Assembly (NCBI GenBank): GCA_029259745.1
Contig: JAJDEO010000051.1
Location: 17,213 to 81,212, forward strand
Reading direction: 5' to 3'
DNA: 64,000 nucleotides
Source of the DNA: Planctomycetota bacterium
Lineage (GTDB): Bacteria > Planctomycetota > B15-G4
Below the pieces are notes generated by a model. The model was not told the origin of the DNA and ran no database searches. It worked only from the letters and a program-made list of their open reading frames with translations. Numbering within the stretch: the stretch's first letter is position 1; the number at the start of each line of letters is the position of its first letter. Below are positions 19,701-26,666 of the stretch, piece by piece. The position numbers and the translations under genes were made by a program.

Positions 19701-20448
19701 CGTGCGCGAAGGCCCGCGCGAGATTCGGCGCATCTGGGGCCAGCGTGCGGCGATCGTCTCGGCGTCGCTGTCGGGCTTCGACATCGGAAGCGCAGGCGAA
19801 CTCATCGAGCGGCGCGTGCAAGAGCTGATGCGCACGACCGATCTCAACATCACGCTCGGTGGACAGGGCCGGCAGATGAAGGGCGCGCTCGAGCAGATGT
19901 CACTCGCGCTGCTGCTGGCCGTCTTCCTCGTCTACGTCGTGATGGCGTCGATCTTCGAGTCGCTGCTGCAGCCGCTGATCATCCTCGTCACGGTGCCGTT
20001 GGCGCTCGTCGGCGCGATCGGCGCGCTTTGGCTGCTCGACATCCCGCTCTCCGTCGTCGTCTTCATCGGCGCGATCATCCTGGCCGGCATCGTGGTCAAC
20101 AACGCGATCGTCTTGATCGACGCCATCAACCGGCGTCGGCGTATCGACGGGATGGGTCTCGACGAGGCCGTCGCCGTGGCCTGCGAGCTACGCCTGCGCC
20201 CGATCTTGATGACGACCCTGACGACCGTCCTGGGCCTGCTCCCGCTCACCGGCTGGCTGCCCTTCACAGGCGGTGAAGGCACCGAGCTGCGCGCCCCGAT
20301 GGCCGTGACGGTCGTGGCCGGCCTGTCCATCTCGACGCTCCTCACGCTCGTCGTGATCCCGACCGTCTACACGCTGGTCGAGCGGATGCTCGAGCGGGCC
20401 CGCGATCTGCGCACCGACGAGGCCGCGAACGCCGAGGCTGCCGGTTGA
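16738..20448 (+). CDS. RND efflux transporter, enlarged
   Basis: Proton-driven inner-membrane pump of the AcrB/HAE1-like family. It is 1,236 aa, nearly 200 more than AcrB. It has the standard two-repeat plan: TM1 (VAVAMVFVSLVVFGVVSLTG), a periplasmic domain, TM2-6 with GLALGIGMVVDNAIVVLES (Asp then Asn in the TM4 proton-relay site), a second periplasmic domain, and TM8-12 with IVVNNAIVLIDAINRRRR. Two insertions explain the length: a charged one at ~360-415 in the first periplasmic domain, and ~110 residues at ~600-715 between the halves that is strongly hydrophobic (VVLLFPFIVVARVLHFALE and LLALLALVVGAVALVAWLVA), probably extra TM helices. The start is TTG 16738-16740, overlapping the adaptor stop. 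Substrate unknown. Confidence 0.9.
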   Translation: MSADESLQRSGEAAGPLRLTVLRPVAVAMVFVSLVVFGVVSLTGLPLNLLPDISYPRVTVRAEYPGAAPEDVEERVTKRLHETLSVLPGLETISSVSRAELTDVTLEFVWGTNLSYAIQDIRERLDRSNLPLEVPTPIILRYDPTLDPIMVVGLTGGRDLIELRLLAEDRLAPMLSTVEGMAAVRVRGGLEDEIQVRLRPEKLAQFNLRPTDVIARLAAENVNMASGTVLEGDTEYLVRILNEYQTPTEIGRTTLPVGSGTEVRLEEVATIRRTPKERDVITRIDGEESVQLEIFKEADANIVDLAKRVRSRLFGTAEQRSYVRDLRDGVTPDPDDAYDAFLTRVEANPTERAALERIAKARAESSMFGGPDGGGAKNDAPEDNRTDEQKALDETLRAEEDKLLAEVAKKEAAFEYDAATLPSDVRVQLLSDQSRFIEDALGEVQSSAAIGAVLAVFVLYLFLRQLGTTLIIGVAIPVSVMVTFVPLRLTDTSLNVMSLGGLALGIGMVVDNAIVVLESIARCRERGLARGAAAVAGVREVAGAATASTLTTVAVFAPIVFVEGIAGQIFRDQALTVVASLIASLIVALFLVPMLAGLGRDGSSGFSVRSLLGSLRRVVFGPSLAFAALRGDIKRFGMPWVVLLFPFIVVARVLHFALEVAGRVLLALLALVVGAVALVAWLVAKIFVLVMWVPSKIFAGIFEALRRIYPPVIRGITRSPIASGLVLLIAGAMMVWTVQTAGKLGSELLPEVHQGEIISQLSMPVGTPLEATDALARTAEETLAGHPDVAWVSAVIGVPRDEIAEADEGEHTARLTIGLRSNLEDVVAAEESVMNTLRERLHRLPELRDVRFERPALFAMRSPIQVEIKGDDLAALALAAAAIEAELYSIPALRDIRTSIQPGSPEVMLTFDRDLLARMGLDSRTVATLVADSVKGNVATRFTDADQKLDVLVLTDKKRLTSIEDLMALPANPASAASEPLSSLSRSRVREGPREIRRIWGQRAAIVSASLSGFDIGSAGELIERRVQELMRTTDLNITLGGQGRQMKGALEQMSLALLLAVFLVYVVMASIFESLLQPLIILVTVPLALVGAIGALWLLDIPLSVVVFIGAIILAGIVVNNAIVLIDAINRRRRIDGMGLDEAVAVACELRLRPILMTTLTTVLGLLPLTGWLPFTGGEGTELRAPMAVTVVAGLSISTLLTLVVIPTVYTLVERMLERARDLRTDEAANAEAAG

Positions 20449-20474
20449 CCCACCCCCATGCGGCGCCCTAACAT
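20445..20474 (+). promoter_or_regulatory. Probable promoter of tRNA-Ala
   Basis: TTGACC (20445-20450) and TAACAT (20469-20474) are separated by 18 bp, which predicts transcription starting about 5 bases before the tRNA. The -35 box overlaps the stop codon of the pump gene, so the tRNA can be transcribed on its own. Confidence 0.5.
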
Positions 20475-20486
20475 CCGCGGCGTCCT

Positions 20487-20562
20487 GGGTCGCTAGCTCA
20501 GTTGGTAGAGCGCTGCGTTCGCAATGCAGAGGTCAGGGGTTCGAACCCCCTGCGATCCACCA
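20487..20562 (+). tRNA. tRNA-Ala, anticodon CGC, CCA encoded
   Basis: A complete cloverleaf of 76 nt. The acceptor stem GGGTCGC pairs with GCGATCC and has the G3.U70 wobble that defines alanine tRNAs. The D arm is GCTC/GAGC, the anticodon stem CTGCG/TGCAG has loop TTCGCAA (anticodon CGC, reads GCG), and the T arm is AGGGG-TTCGAAC-CCCCT. The 3' CCA is genome-encoded (20560-20562). GCG is a common alanine codon in this GC-rich window, which fits a dedicated tRNA. Confidence 0.96.
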
Positions 20563-20570
20563 CACTCTTC

Positions 20571-20662
20571 CTTCGATGACGAAACCGAAGGTCCTTCGAT
20601 GACGAAACCGAAGGTTCTTCGATGACGAAACCGGAGGCCCGTCGATGACGATGCCGAAGGTG
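20571..20662 (+). repeat. Four tandem 23-bp repeats after tRNA-Ala
   Basis: Four head-to-tail copies start at 20571, 20594, 20617 and 20640. The core is CTTCGATGACGAAACCGAAG; copies 1 and 2 are nearly identical, copies 3 and 4 diverge by a few bases. Each unit with its flanking base contains CCTTCG...CGAAGG, so it can form a small 6-bp hairpin with a 10-base loop. It begins 8 bases after the tRNA CCA end. It may end tRNA transcription or be a neutral expansion; there are too few copies and no spacers for a CRISPR. Confidence 0.85.
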
Positions 20663-20716
20663 GCAGTCTCCGGGGCGCTCCCCGCCCCACGCAGGGGCGC
20701 CCCGAAGCACCGGCAC

Positions 20717-21877
20717 TCAGCGACGCCGACCGGCCTCACGCAGGGTGTCGACGTCATCGCCGTCGAAGGTGTCGAACGCGTCGCGTGACGCGATGGCCGC
20801 GCGCAGCTGGCGAACAGTCGCATCGTTGGGATCGAGTGACGACGCAAGTCCCGCGTGACGACGGGCGCTCTGCTCGTCTCCCAGAGAGGCATAGACGTAG
20901 CCGAGCTCGACGTGCACCTGCACCTGCGTGTCGGTCAGACTCATGCGGAGACTCTTGTGAGCTTCCGTCGGTTGGTCTCCGGCGAGTTCGTCGAGCTGTT
21001 CGCGGGCCTCGTCGAGCGTCTCTTCGGCGCCGAGCAGGATCTCCGTGGCGTCCTCGAGATCTTCGAATCTCTTACGCCCTTCGGTGAGCGCCGCGTCGGC
21101 CTCGTCGCTCAGAGTGTAGATCGCGTCGAGCTTCTCGTCGGAAGCCGCGACGCGCCGACGACGATCACGCTCCGAGGACGCCGTTTCGCGCGCCGAGGCG
21201 TCCGCATCGATCTCCTCCAGCGTGGCGCGCGCCGCGCGGGCCGCAGCCACGTCGCCGTACGACGCCGCGTCGCGGAAGTAGCGCAGCGCGCGATCGAACT
21301 CGCCGGCCGACCGCAACATCTCGGCTCGCTCGAGTCGCGATGCAGCACCGGCAGCAATGGCAGCCTGGCGCTCCGTCTCGATGGCCTCGGCGTCCTCGGG
21401 ACGCAGCTCGGCCAGCGCGTCGAGCACGTCGACTTTCTGGAAGTGGAGGTCGAAGCGACCCGCCCGGTCGGCGAGGTCACGCACCGCGGCGGCGTCCTTC
21501 ATGTCGACATCGCGCGAAAAGTGCGTGAAGAGCGCCGCGTGGGGCATCTTCTCGACAGGCAAGGTGGCGCGTGACCCGGGCTTGCCGAGCATCTCGATCG
21601 TCACCTGTGACTCGTCGACCGAGAGGATGCGGCCGAGCAGCCGTCCGACCTTGACGATCACGCCGCCGCCCGCCGTGCGGGAAATGTCGGCCGAACCATC
21701 AAGGCCGTCCGCGCGCTTGGGCGACGTCTCGAGCCGCTGCGGATCACCGACCCGGGGCACGTCGTCGGACGCGTCCTGTTGGCCGCGCGTGCGCGTCGTG
21801 TCGTCTTGGAGATGTGTTTGCTGCGGCGCGGTGCTGAACAGCACGGCGGCCGCGAGGAGAACGGGTGTGGGGAACAT
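20717..21877 (-). CDS. Secreted repeat (TPR-like) hypothetical protein
   Basis: Function unknown. It is 386 aa with an N-terminal signal peptide (MFPTPVLLAAAVLFSTAP). An early domain (~60-130) has a beta-rich pattern around VKVGRLLGRILSVDESQVTI, followed by alanine-rich helices with spacing like tetratricopeptide repeats (LRSAGEFDRALRYFRDAASY; VELGYVYASLGDEQSARRHA; LDPNDATVRQLRAAIAS). I chose ATG 21875-21877, with GGAG upstream, because the signal peptide starts there. It stands alone between the tRNA and the histidine kinase. A periplasmic protein-binding role is inferred from the helical repeats only. Confidence 0.7.
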   Translation of the reverse strand: MFPTPVLLAAAVLFSTAPQQTHLQDDTTRTRGQQDASDDVPRVGDPQRLETSPKRADGLDGSADISRTAGGGVIVKVGRLLGRILSVDESQVTIEMLGKPGSRATLPVEKMPHAALFTHFSRDVDMKDAAAVRDLADRAGRFDLHFQKVDVLDALAELRPEDAEAIETERQAAIAAGAASRLERAEMLRSAGEFDRALRYFRDAASYGDVAAARAARATLEEIDADASARETASSERDRRRRVAASDEKLDAIYTLSDEADAALTEGRKRFEDLEDATEILLGAEETLDEAREQLDELAGDQPTEAHKSLRMSLTDTQVQVHVELGYVYASLGDEQSARRHAGLASSLDPNDATVRQLRAAIASRDAFDTFDGDDVDTLREAGRRR

Positions 21878-21955
21878 ATGGAAGTGACTCCGTGGGGACG
21901 TGTAGCTACGTGATGTAGCCTCGCGCCTGCACCGATGCACCTCGACCCCGTGTGG

Positions 21956-24823
21956 TTACGCCGAGACTCGCGGCGCCCGCTCGGCCCGCGCCCAGCGCTC
22001 CATCACGGCCACGAGTTCCTCGCGCCGAACGGGCTTCGTGAGGTAGTCGTTCATGCCGGCCTCGAGGCAACGTTCCCTGTCGCCTTCCATGGCGCACGCC
22101 GTCATGGCGATCACCGGGGGCCGCGCACCACCCAGCATCTCCGTCAGCTTCCCCGAAGCCTCGTAGCCGTCGAGGACGGGCATCTGGCAGTCCATGAGGA
22201 TGACGTCGTAGTGGGCGTCCTGGGCCGTGGCCATCGCGACGGCGACGGCGCCATCGTCGGCGACGTCGACTGTGCAACCGAGCTTCGAGAGCAGCCGCGT
22301 CCCGACCACCTGATTGACGCGGTTGTCGTCGACGAGGAGTACCTTCAACCCGCTCAACGCCGACTCGGGCAGGGCCTCGGCGAGACTGGCCGGCTCGTCA
22401 CCCTGACGCAGCTGACGCGCGATCCGGCGCACCGTTTCGGCGAGGCGCGAGAGGGGCACCGGGTCGCGCACCGTCGCGTGGTAGGCCGCGCGCACCTCTT
22501 CCGATTCAGCACCGCAGAGCAGTCGCGGTGAGAGCGCCGACTCGGGCCGACGACCGAGCTCGAGGGCGATCGAGAGCGCGCTCTGCGCAAAGTCGCCACC
22601 GGCCGTCGAGACGATCAGCGCCGCACCGGGATGTTCGTCGAACGTCGCGATGGCTTCATCGTGTGCGACGCAAAGCACCGTCGTCGCGCCCTCTTCGAGC
22701 AACACGTCGCGCGCGCGACTGGGCACGTCACCGACGAGCACGACGGGGCCGAGGGCCGCCGGTTGAATCGCGTTCGGTGACTCCTCGGCACACTTGAGCG
22801 GCACCGTGAGCGAGAAGACCGAGCCGTGTTCACGACCGCGACGCGCTGTGAGGCGCCCGCCCATGAGCTCTGCCAACTGACGCGAGATCGCGAGCCCCAG
22901 ACCGGTGCCGCCGAAGCGGCGCGTGGTCGAAGAGTCGGCCTGGGTGAAGGCCTCGAAGACATGTTCGATGACGTTGTCGGGAATGCCGATGCCCGTGTCC
23001 TCGACGTCGAAGACGATCGACTCACCCACGACGGAGATGGCGACCCCGACGGAACCCTCGGACGTGAACTTGATGCCGTTGCCGAGCAGGTTCACGAGGA
23101 TCTGGCGCATGCGCGTGACGTCGCCGAGGAGACGCCGCGGGACGTCGAGGCCGATGCGCTGCGTGATGGCGAGTTCCTTGTCGGCCGCGCGCACCGCGAC
23201 GACATCGAACGTCCCGTCGAGCAACTCGAGCACGTCGTAGGGACGCTCTTCGAGTTCCATCTTGCCGGCCTCGATCTTCGAGACGTCGAGGATGTCGTTG
23301 ATCAGGCCGAGCAGGCCTTCGGCCGAGTTGCGCACGACCGCGACCATCTCGTGTTGTTCATGGTCGAGCGACGTGTCAGCCAGCATCGTCGACATGCCGA
23401 TGATCCCGTTCATCGGCGTGCGAATCTCGTGACTCATGTTTGCGAGGAACTCGCTCTTGGCGCGGTTGGCCTCGTCGGCCGCGTCGGCAACGGCGGCGAG
23501 TTCTTCGCCGCGTGCGTGGGCCTGACGCTCTGACGCCTCGCTGGCCGCGAGTCGGAGTGCCTGGTCTTGAGCTCGCAGCGCGGCGCGCTGGTCGCGCATC
23601 GTGACGACGATGGCGCCGAGTCGATCCACGAGGGCCGCCGAGAGGACGACGGGAATCGCGCACTCGGAGTCTTGTGCGATGTCGTCGGCCGCTCGCAGCG
23701 CGAGGTGTTCGTCGCGCTGAATCCCGCAACGTTCGGCTGCGACGAGGATCGAATCGAGGGCTTCGCGGTCGTGATCGTGCGCGAGCAGGTCGTGGATCCG
23801 CATCCCCTTCTGCTCGCTCGCCGAACGTTGAAGAAGCCGTGCTGCCTCTGCGTTCGCGCGCTGAATCCGGCCTCGTGGCGTCACGATCCAGAGCGGCTCG
23901 CCCATCGTCTCGAGGATGTTCTCGATCGACGACTTCTCGTCGCGCAAAAGCTCGTTCGTGGTGTCCAGCTCGGCATTCTTGCGACGCACACTCCGGACGA
24001 GGCGCACCACGAGGCAAAGACTGATGGCGCAGAGAACACCGAACAGCGCGCGCATCGAGCGGGCGTGTGCGAGGTCCAGCGCCTGGTTCTGTGTCGCAGC
24101 GGTCTGGAGTTCACGCACGACACAACCGACGTCGACATCGACATCCAAGACGCTCGCGAGCACGGCATCGACGACCGACGCTCCATCCAGAACCGAACGC
24201 GCATGGAGGGCGACCGCGCGGCCCTGCGCTGCCACAGGTGGCTTCAGCGAAGACGCGGCCACGAGCTGCTCGAAGGTCTCCATGGCCACCCGCGCCTCGT
24301 TGGCCGAACGGGCTCCGCGGCTTTGAATGTGAACGAGCATCGTGCGCAACACGTCGTTTGCGGCACACACGAGTTCGACCCGCTCGTCGGCGGGAAGGTG
24401 CTCGTCGCTGACGAACGAACTCACGAGTGCCGGGAGTGCTTGCCGCGAGTTGTTGACGGTCGCGTTGACTGCGATGAAGTCCTCGAGCAGCAGCAAGCGT
24501 TCGACATGCTTCTGGCGCGCCTCATCGACGAGCTGTGCGAGGTCTTCGTGCTCCGTTTTCGCGACCGTTTCCTCCAGCAGCTCGAGGTCCCGGTCGAGCA
24601 TCACCTCGAGCTCGCGAACGCTGTCGTAGTGGACCTCGACACCGTACCGCAGCTCGACGATCTCGCGCGCCAGGCGGCTCTCGAGAACCGCGATCTGCGC
24701 GGCCGTGGCGTCGAGCGCGGTCGAGTCGACAGCCGAGGCGTCGTCGCCGCCGTCGAAGAGGATCGCAACCGCCACGAGTGCGGCGGCCAGACCGATGACG
24801 AGCATGGGCACCGTCGTTTTCAT
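21956..24823 (-). CDS. Hybrid sensor histidine kinase, DAHL-like sensor, two receiver domains
   Basis: Membrane sensor kinase of 955 aa. Order: TM near the N-terminus (MLVIGLAAALVAVAILF), an all-helical extracytoplasmic domain (~25-255) with NATVNNSRQALPALVSSF, which resembles DAHL ligand-binding domains, TM2 (~260-280), a PAS-like segment (~300-400), HisKA with FLANMSHEIRTPMNG (His ~464), and HATPase_c (DTGIGIPDNVIEHVF; FGGTGLGLAISRQLAELMGG). A first receiver-like domain (~700-815) lacks a recognisable phosphoacceptor Asp (LIVSTAGGD in its place). A second, intact receiver (~825-945) has VLLVDDNRVNQ, LMDCQMPVLDG (Asp ~876) and a Lys in NDYLTKPV. The start ATG overlaps the stop of the peroxidase-like gene (ATGA), so the two are co-expressed. 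The output partner is not visible here. Confidence 0.9.
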   Translation of the reverse strand: MKTTVPMLVIGLAAALVAVAILFDGGDDASAVDSTALDATAAQIAVLESRLAREIVELRYGVEVHYDSVRELEVMLDRDLELLEETVAKTEHEDLAQLVDEARQKHVERLLLLEDFIAVNATVNNSRQALPALVSSFVSDEHLPADERVELVCAANDVLRTMLVHIQSRGARSANEARVAMETFEQLVAASSLKPPVAAQGRAVALHARSVLDGASVVDAVLASVLDVDVDVGCVVRELQTAATQNQALDLAHARSMRALFGVLCAISLCLVVRLVRSVRRKNAELDTTNELLRDEKSSIENILETMGEPLWIVTPRGRIQRANAEAARLLQRSASEQKGMRIHDLLAHDHDREALDSILVAAERCGIQRDEHLALRAADDIAQDSECAIPVVLSAALVDRLGAIVVTMRDQRAALRAQDQALRLAASEASERQAHARGEELAAVADAADEANRAKSEFLANMSHEIRTPMNGIIGMSTMLADTSLDHEQHEMVAVVRNSAEGLLGLINDILDVSKIEAGKMELEERPYDVLELLDGTFDVVAVRAADKELAITQRIGLDVPRRLLGDVTRMRQILVNLLGNGIKFTSEGSVGVAISVVGESIVFDVEDTGIGIPDNVIEHVFEAFTQADSSTTRRFGGTGLGLAISRQLAELMGGRLTARRGREHGSVFSLTVPLKCAEESPNAIQPAALGPVVLVGDVPSRARDVLLEEGATTVLCVAHDEAIATFDEHPGAALIVSTAGGDFAQSALSIALELGRRPESALSPRLLCGAESEEVRAAYHATVRDPVPLSRLAETVRRIARQLRQGDEPASLAEALPESALSGLKVLLVDDNRVNQVVGTRLLSKLGCTVDVADDGAVAVAMATAQDAHYDVILMDCQMPVLDGYEASGKLTEMLGGARPPVIAMTACAMEGDRERCLEAGMNDYLTKPVRREELVAVMERWARAERAPRVSA

Positions 24824-25845
24824 CGAGGCGGAAGCTGTCCCGTCAAAGATTCGAGAAACGCGACGAGACGACGCGTGTCGCCGGCGGCCAGTTCCAGACC
24901 GAGTTCGTGGTACGCCATGAGCTCGACGGTCCTGCCCAGGTCGTCCACGCTGCCGTCGTGCAGGTCGGGCGCCGTGAGCGCGACGTTGCGCAGCGTCGGA
25001 ACCTTGAAGCGCTGGCGGTCGGCTTCTCGGCCCGTGACGGCGAAACGTCCGGCGGGGATCTTCGGGTCGTCGCCGGCCTTCGTCGCGAACGGACGCATGT
25101 GTCCGAACTTCTGGAACATGTTTCCACCGAGATTGACGCCCTGGTGATACGTCACGCAGCCGAGGTCGAGGAACAGCTCGTACCCTTCGAGCTGCTCGGG
25201 ATTCAGTGCCGTCGTCTCGCCGCGGAGGTAGCGATCGAACGGCGCATCGGGCGTCGTGAGACGACACTCGAAGCTCACGAGCGCATCCTTCACGGTTTCG
25301 TCGCTGACGACTCCACCGTAGGCCTGGTCGAAATCAGCGCGGTACGAGACGTCGTCCTCCAGGAAACCGACGACGTGCTCCCAAGCTCCGTCCATCTCAT
25401 GCTCGGCCAGCCTCGGACCGTCGATCTGATCGTGGAGATTGCGCGCCCGCCCGTCCCAGAACTGACGGAAGTTGAAGACGGTCGGAGCGTTCGCGGTTCC
25501 CACCGCGCCCTTGACCCCGACCGAGCGCGCCAAGCCGTCATCGCCGCCGACCGAGAGGTCGTGACAGCTCGCACGCGAAATGTCTCCGTCACTCGACAAG
25601 CGCTCCTCGTGGATGAGTCGATCGCCGAGCGCCACACGCTCTGGGTCGAGATTGACGATCCGCGGGACCGGCTGGATGGCCCCTACGACAGGCGCATCGA
25701 GGGCATAGATATTGCCCGGGGAAAAGTCCGACAGGCTGGTGTTCGGGGGCGCCGGCGAGGCCGAGGGCGCTGACGCCAGAACGCCCGCCACAGCCACCCT
25801 CGCGGCCATGGCACACGCCACGATGACGAGCCCTCGGGTCCCCAT
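24820..25845 (-). CDS. Di-haem cytochrome c peroxidase/MauG-like protein with altered haem motifs
   Basis: Periplasmic protein of 341 aa with a signal peptide. The fold is clear from family motifs: NAPTVFNFRQFWDGRA, ALVSFECRLTTPDAPFDRYL, and RFKVPTLRNVALTAPDLHDG. Family members bind two c-type haems through CxxCH motifs and reduce peroxide or oxidise protein residues. Here both motifs have lost one cysteine: R91-A-S-C94-H95 (codon CGT where TGT is expected) and C230-V-T-Y233-H234 (TAT where TGT is expected). Both histidine ligands remain. I chose ATG 25843-25845, with GGAG nine bases upstream. The gene overlaps the downstream histidine kinase (ATGA), so it may act as a sensor accessory rather than an enzyme (inference). 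Confidence 0.85.
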   Translation of the reverse strand: MGTRGLVIVACAMAARVAVAGVLASAPSASPAPPNTSLSDFSPGNIYALDAPVVGAIQPVPRIVNLDPERVALGDRLIHEERLSSDGDISRASCHDLSVGGDDGLARSVGVKGAVGTANAPTVFNFRQFWDGRARNLHDQIDGPRLAEHEMDGAWEHVVGFLEDDVSYRADFDQAYGGVVSDETVKDALVSFECRLTTPDAPFDRYLRGETTALNPEQLEGYELFLDLGCVTYHQGVNLGGNMFQKFGHMRPFATKAGDDPKIPAGRFAVTGREADRQRFKVPTLRNVALTAPDLHDGSVDDLGRTVELMAYHELGLELAAGDTRRLVAFLESLTGQLPPR

Positions 25846-25988
25846 GACGAACATCTCCAGGTGTGAACAGCTCCGAGACCTTTCTCGGCATCTGTTCAGT
25901 TCATCCTGAAGACGGTTGTCATGCCCGTTCGCCCTCGACGCGCCCGCCGCGCCTCGAAACACGCCGGCCCACGACGTCGGGAGTTGGA

Positions 25989-26597
25989 TCAGGGCAGAGT
26001 GTCGAGCACTCGACGATCGTCGTTGACACGCTTCCCGAAGAGTTCGCGGGTGTAGATCGACAGGTCGATGAAGTCGATCATGGGGTCGTCGTCACCGTTG
26101 TAGACGTGGGCGTTCCAGCGGTGATCGAGACCCTCGCCCCACCACGCGAGCTTCACGTCCCAGCCGCGCCGACAGGCGTCGAGCATCGGAGCCGCGAGGC
26201 TGTAGGAGTCGGAGAGGACGACGATCGTGCGATCCTCGGCGAGGCGCGCGATCGCGTAGGCGATCCGGGTGTCGAAGCGCACGAGTTCGCGCAGCATGTC
26301 GGCCTTCGGCGAGCGCGTGTCGGCGGCGAGTTCCGCGAGAGCCTCGCGCGGCTCGACGGCCTCGACCTCGAAACCGAGGTGCTTCTGCACGTAGCCGATG
26401 AAGCTGCTCTGACCGTCGTTGCTGCGGTCCCAGGCCGTCCATGCGTAGCGTGGCTCGAGGGTCTGCTCGACGGCGTCGCGCAACAGTTCGAGCAAACGCT
26501 CGTAGTCGAGGCTCTGGTTCATCCCCAACGAGCGGATGAAGAAGTACATCCGGCTCAGATCCGCCAGGACAGCTGCCGGGCGCGCTTGGTCTGACAT
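25989..26597 (-). CDS. NYN/PIN-like domain protein (tentative)
   Basis: Protein of 202 aa with no signal peptide. The middle part (KADMLRELVRFDTRIAYAIA, then DRTIVVLSDSYSLAAPML and RRGWDVKLAWW) follows the order seen in NYN/LabA-type proteins, which are predicted metal-dependent RNases: a strand ending in Ser-Asp, then a helix, then a 'G.dV.l' strand. One family aspartate (in SDSYSLA, where SgDsDf is usual) is missing, so activity is doubtful. The start ATG 26595-26597 follows AGGTGAT. A perfect 10-bp palindrome GGCATATGCC lies 24 bp upstream (26621-26630). The neighbour upstream is the GH15-like gene; no functional link is evident. Confidence 0.45.
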   Translation of the reverse strand: MSDQARPAAVLADLSRMYFFIRSLGMNQSLDYERLLELLRDAVEQTLEPRYAWTAWDRSNDGQSSFIGYVQKHLGFEVEAVEPREALAELAADTRSPKADMLRELVRFDTRIAYAIARLAEDRTIVVLSDSYSLAAPMLDACRRGWDVKLAWWGEGLDHRWNAHVYNGDDDPMIDFIDLSIYTRELFGKRVNDDRRVLDTLP

Positions 26598-26666
26598 GGC
26601 ATCACCTGCTCAATAGAAACGGCATATGCCATCCAGGCTAGCAGGCATTCTGCACTCGCGGCAAAG

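Noticed and set aside
20571..20662. CRISPR array
   Set aside because: The four units are directly adjacent with no spacers, and no cas gene is present.
20493..20892. Minus-strand frames across the tRNA and the 23-bp repeat
   Set aside because: They are antisense to a clear tRNA; the protein repeats only reflect the DNA repeat.
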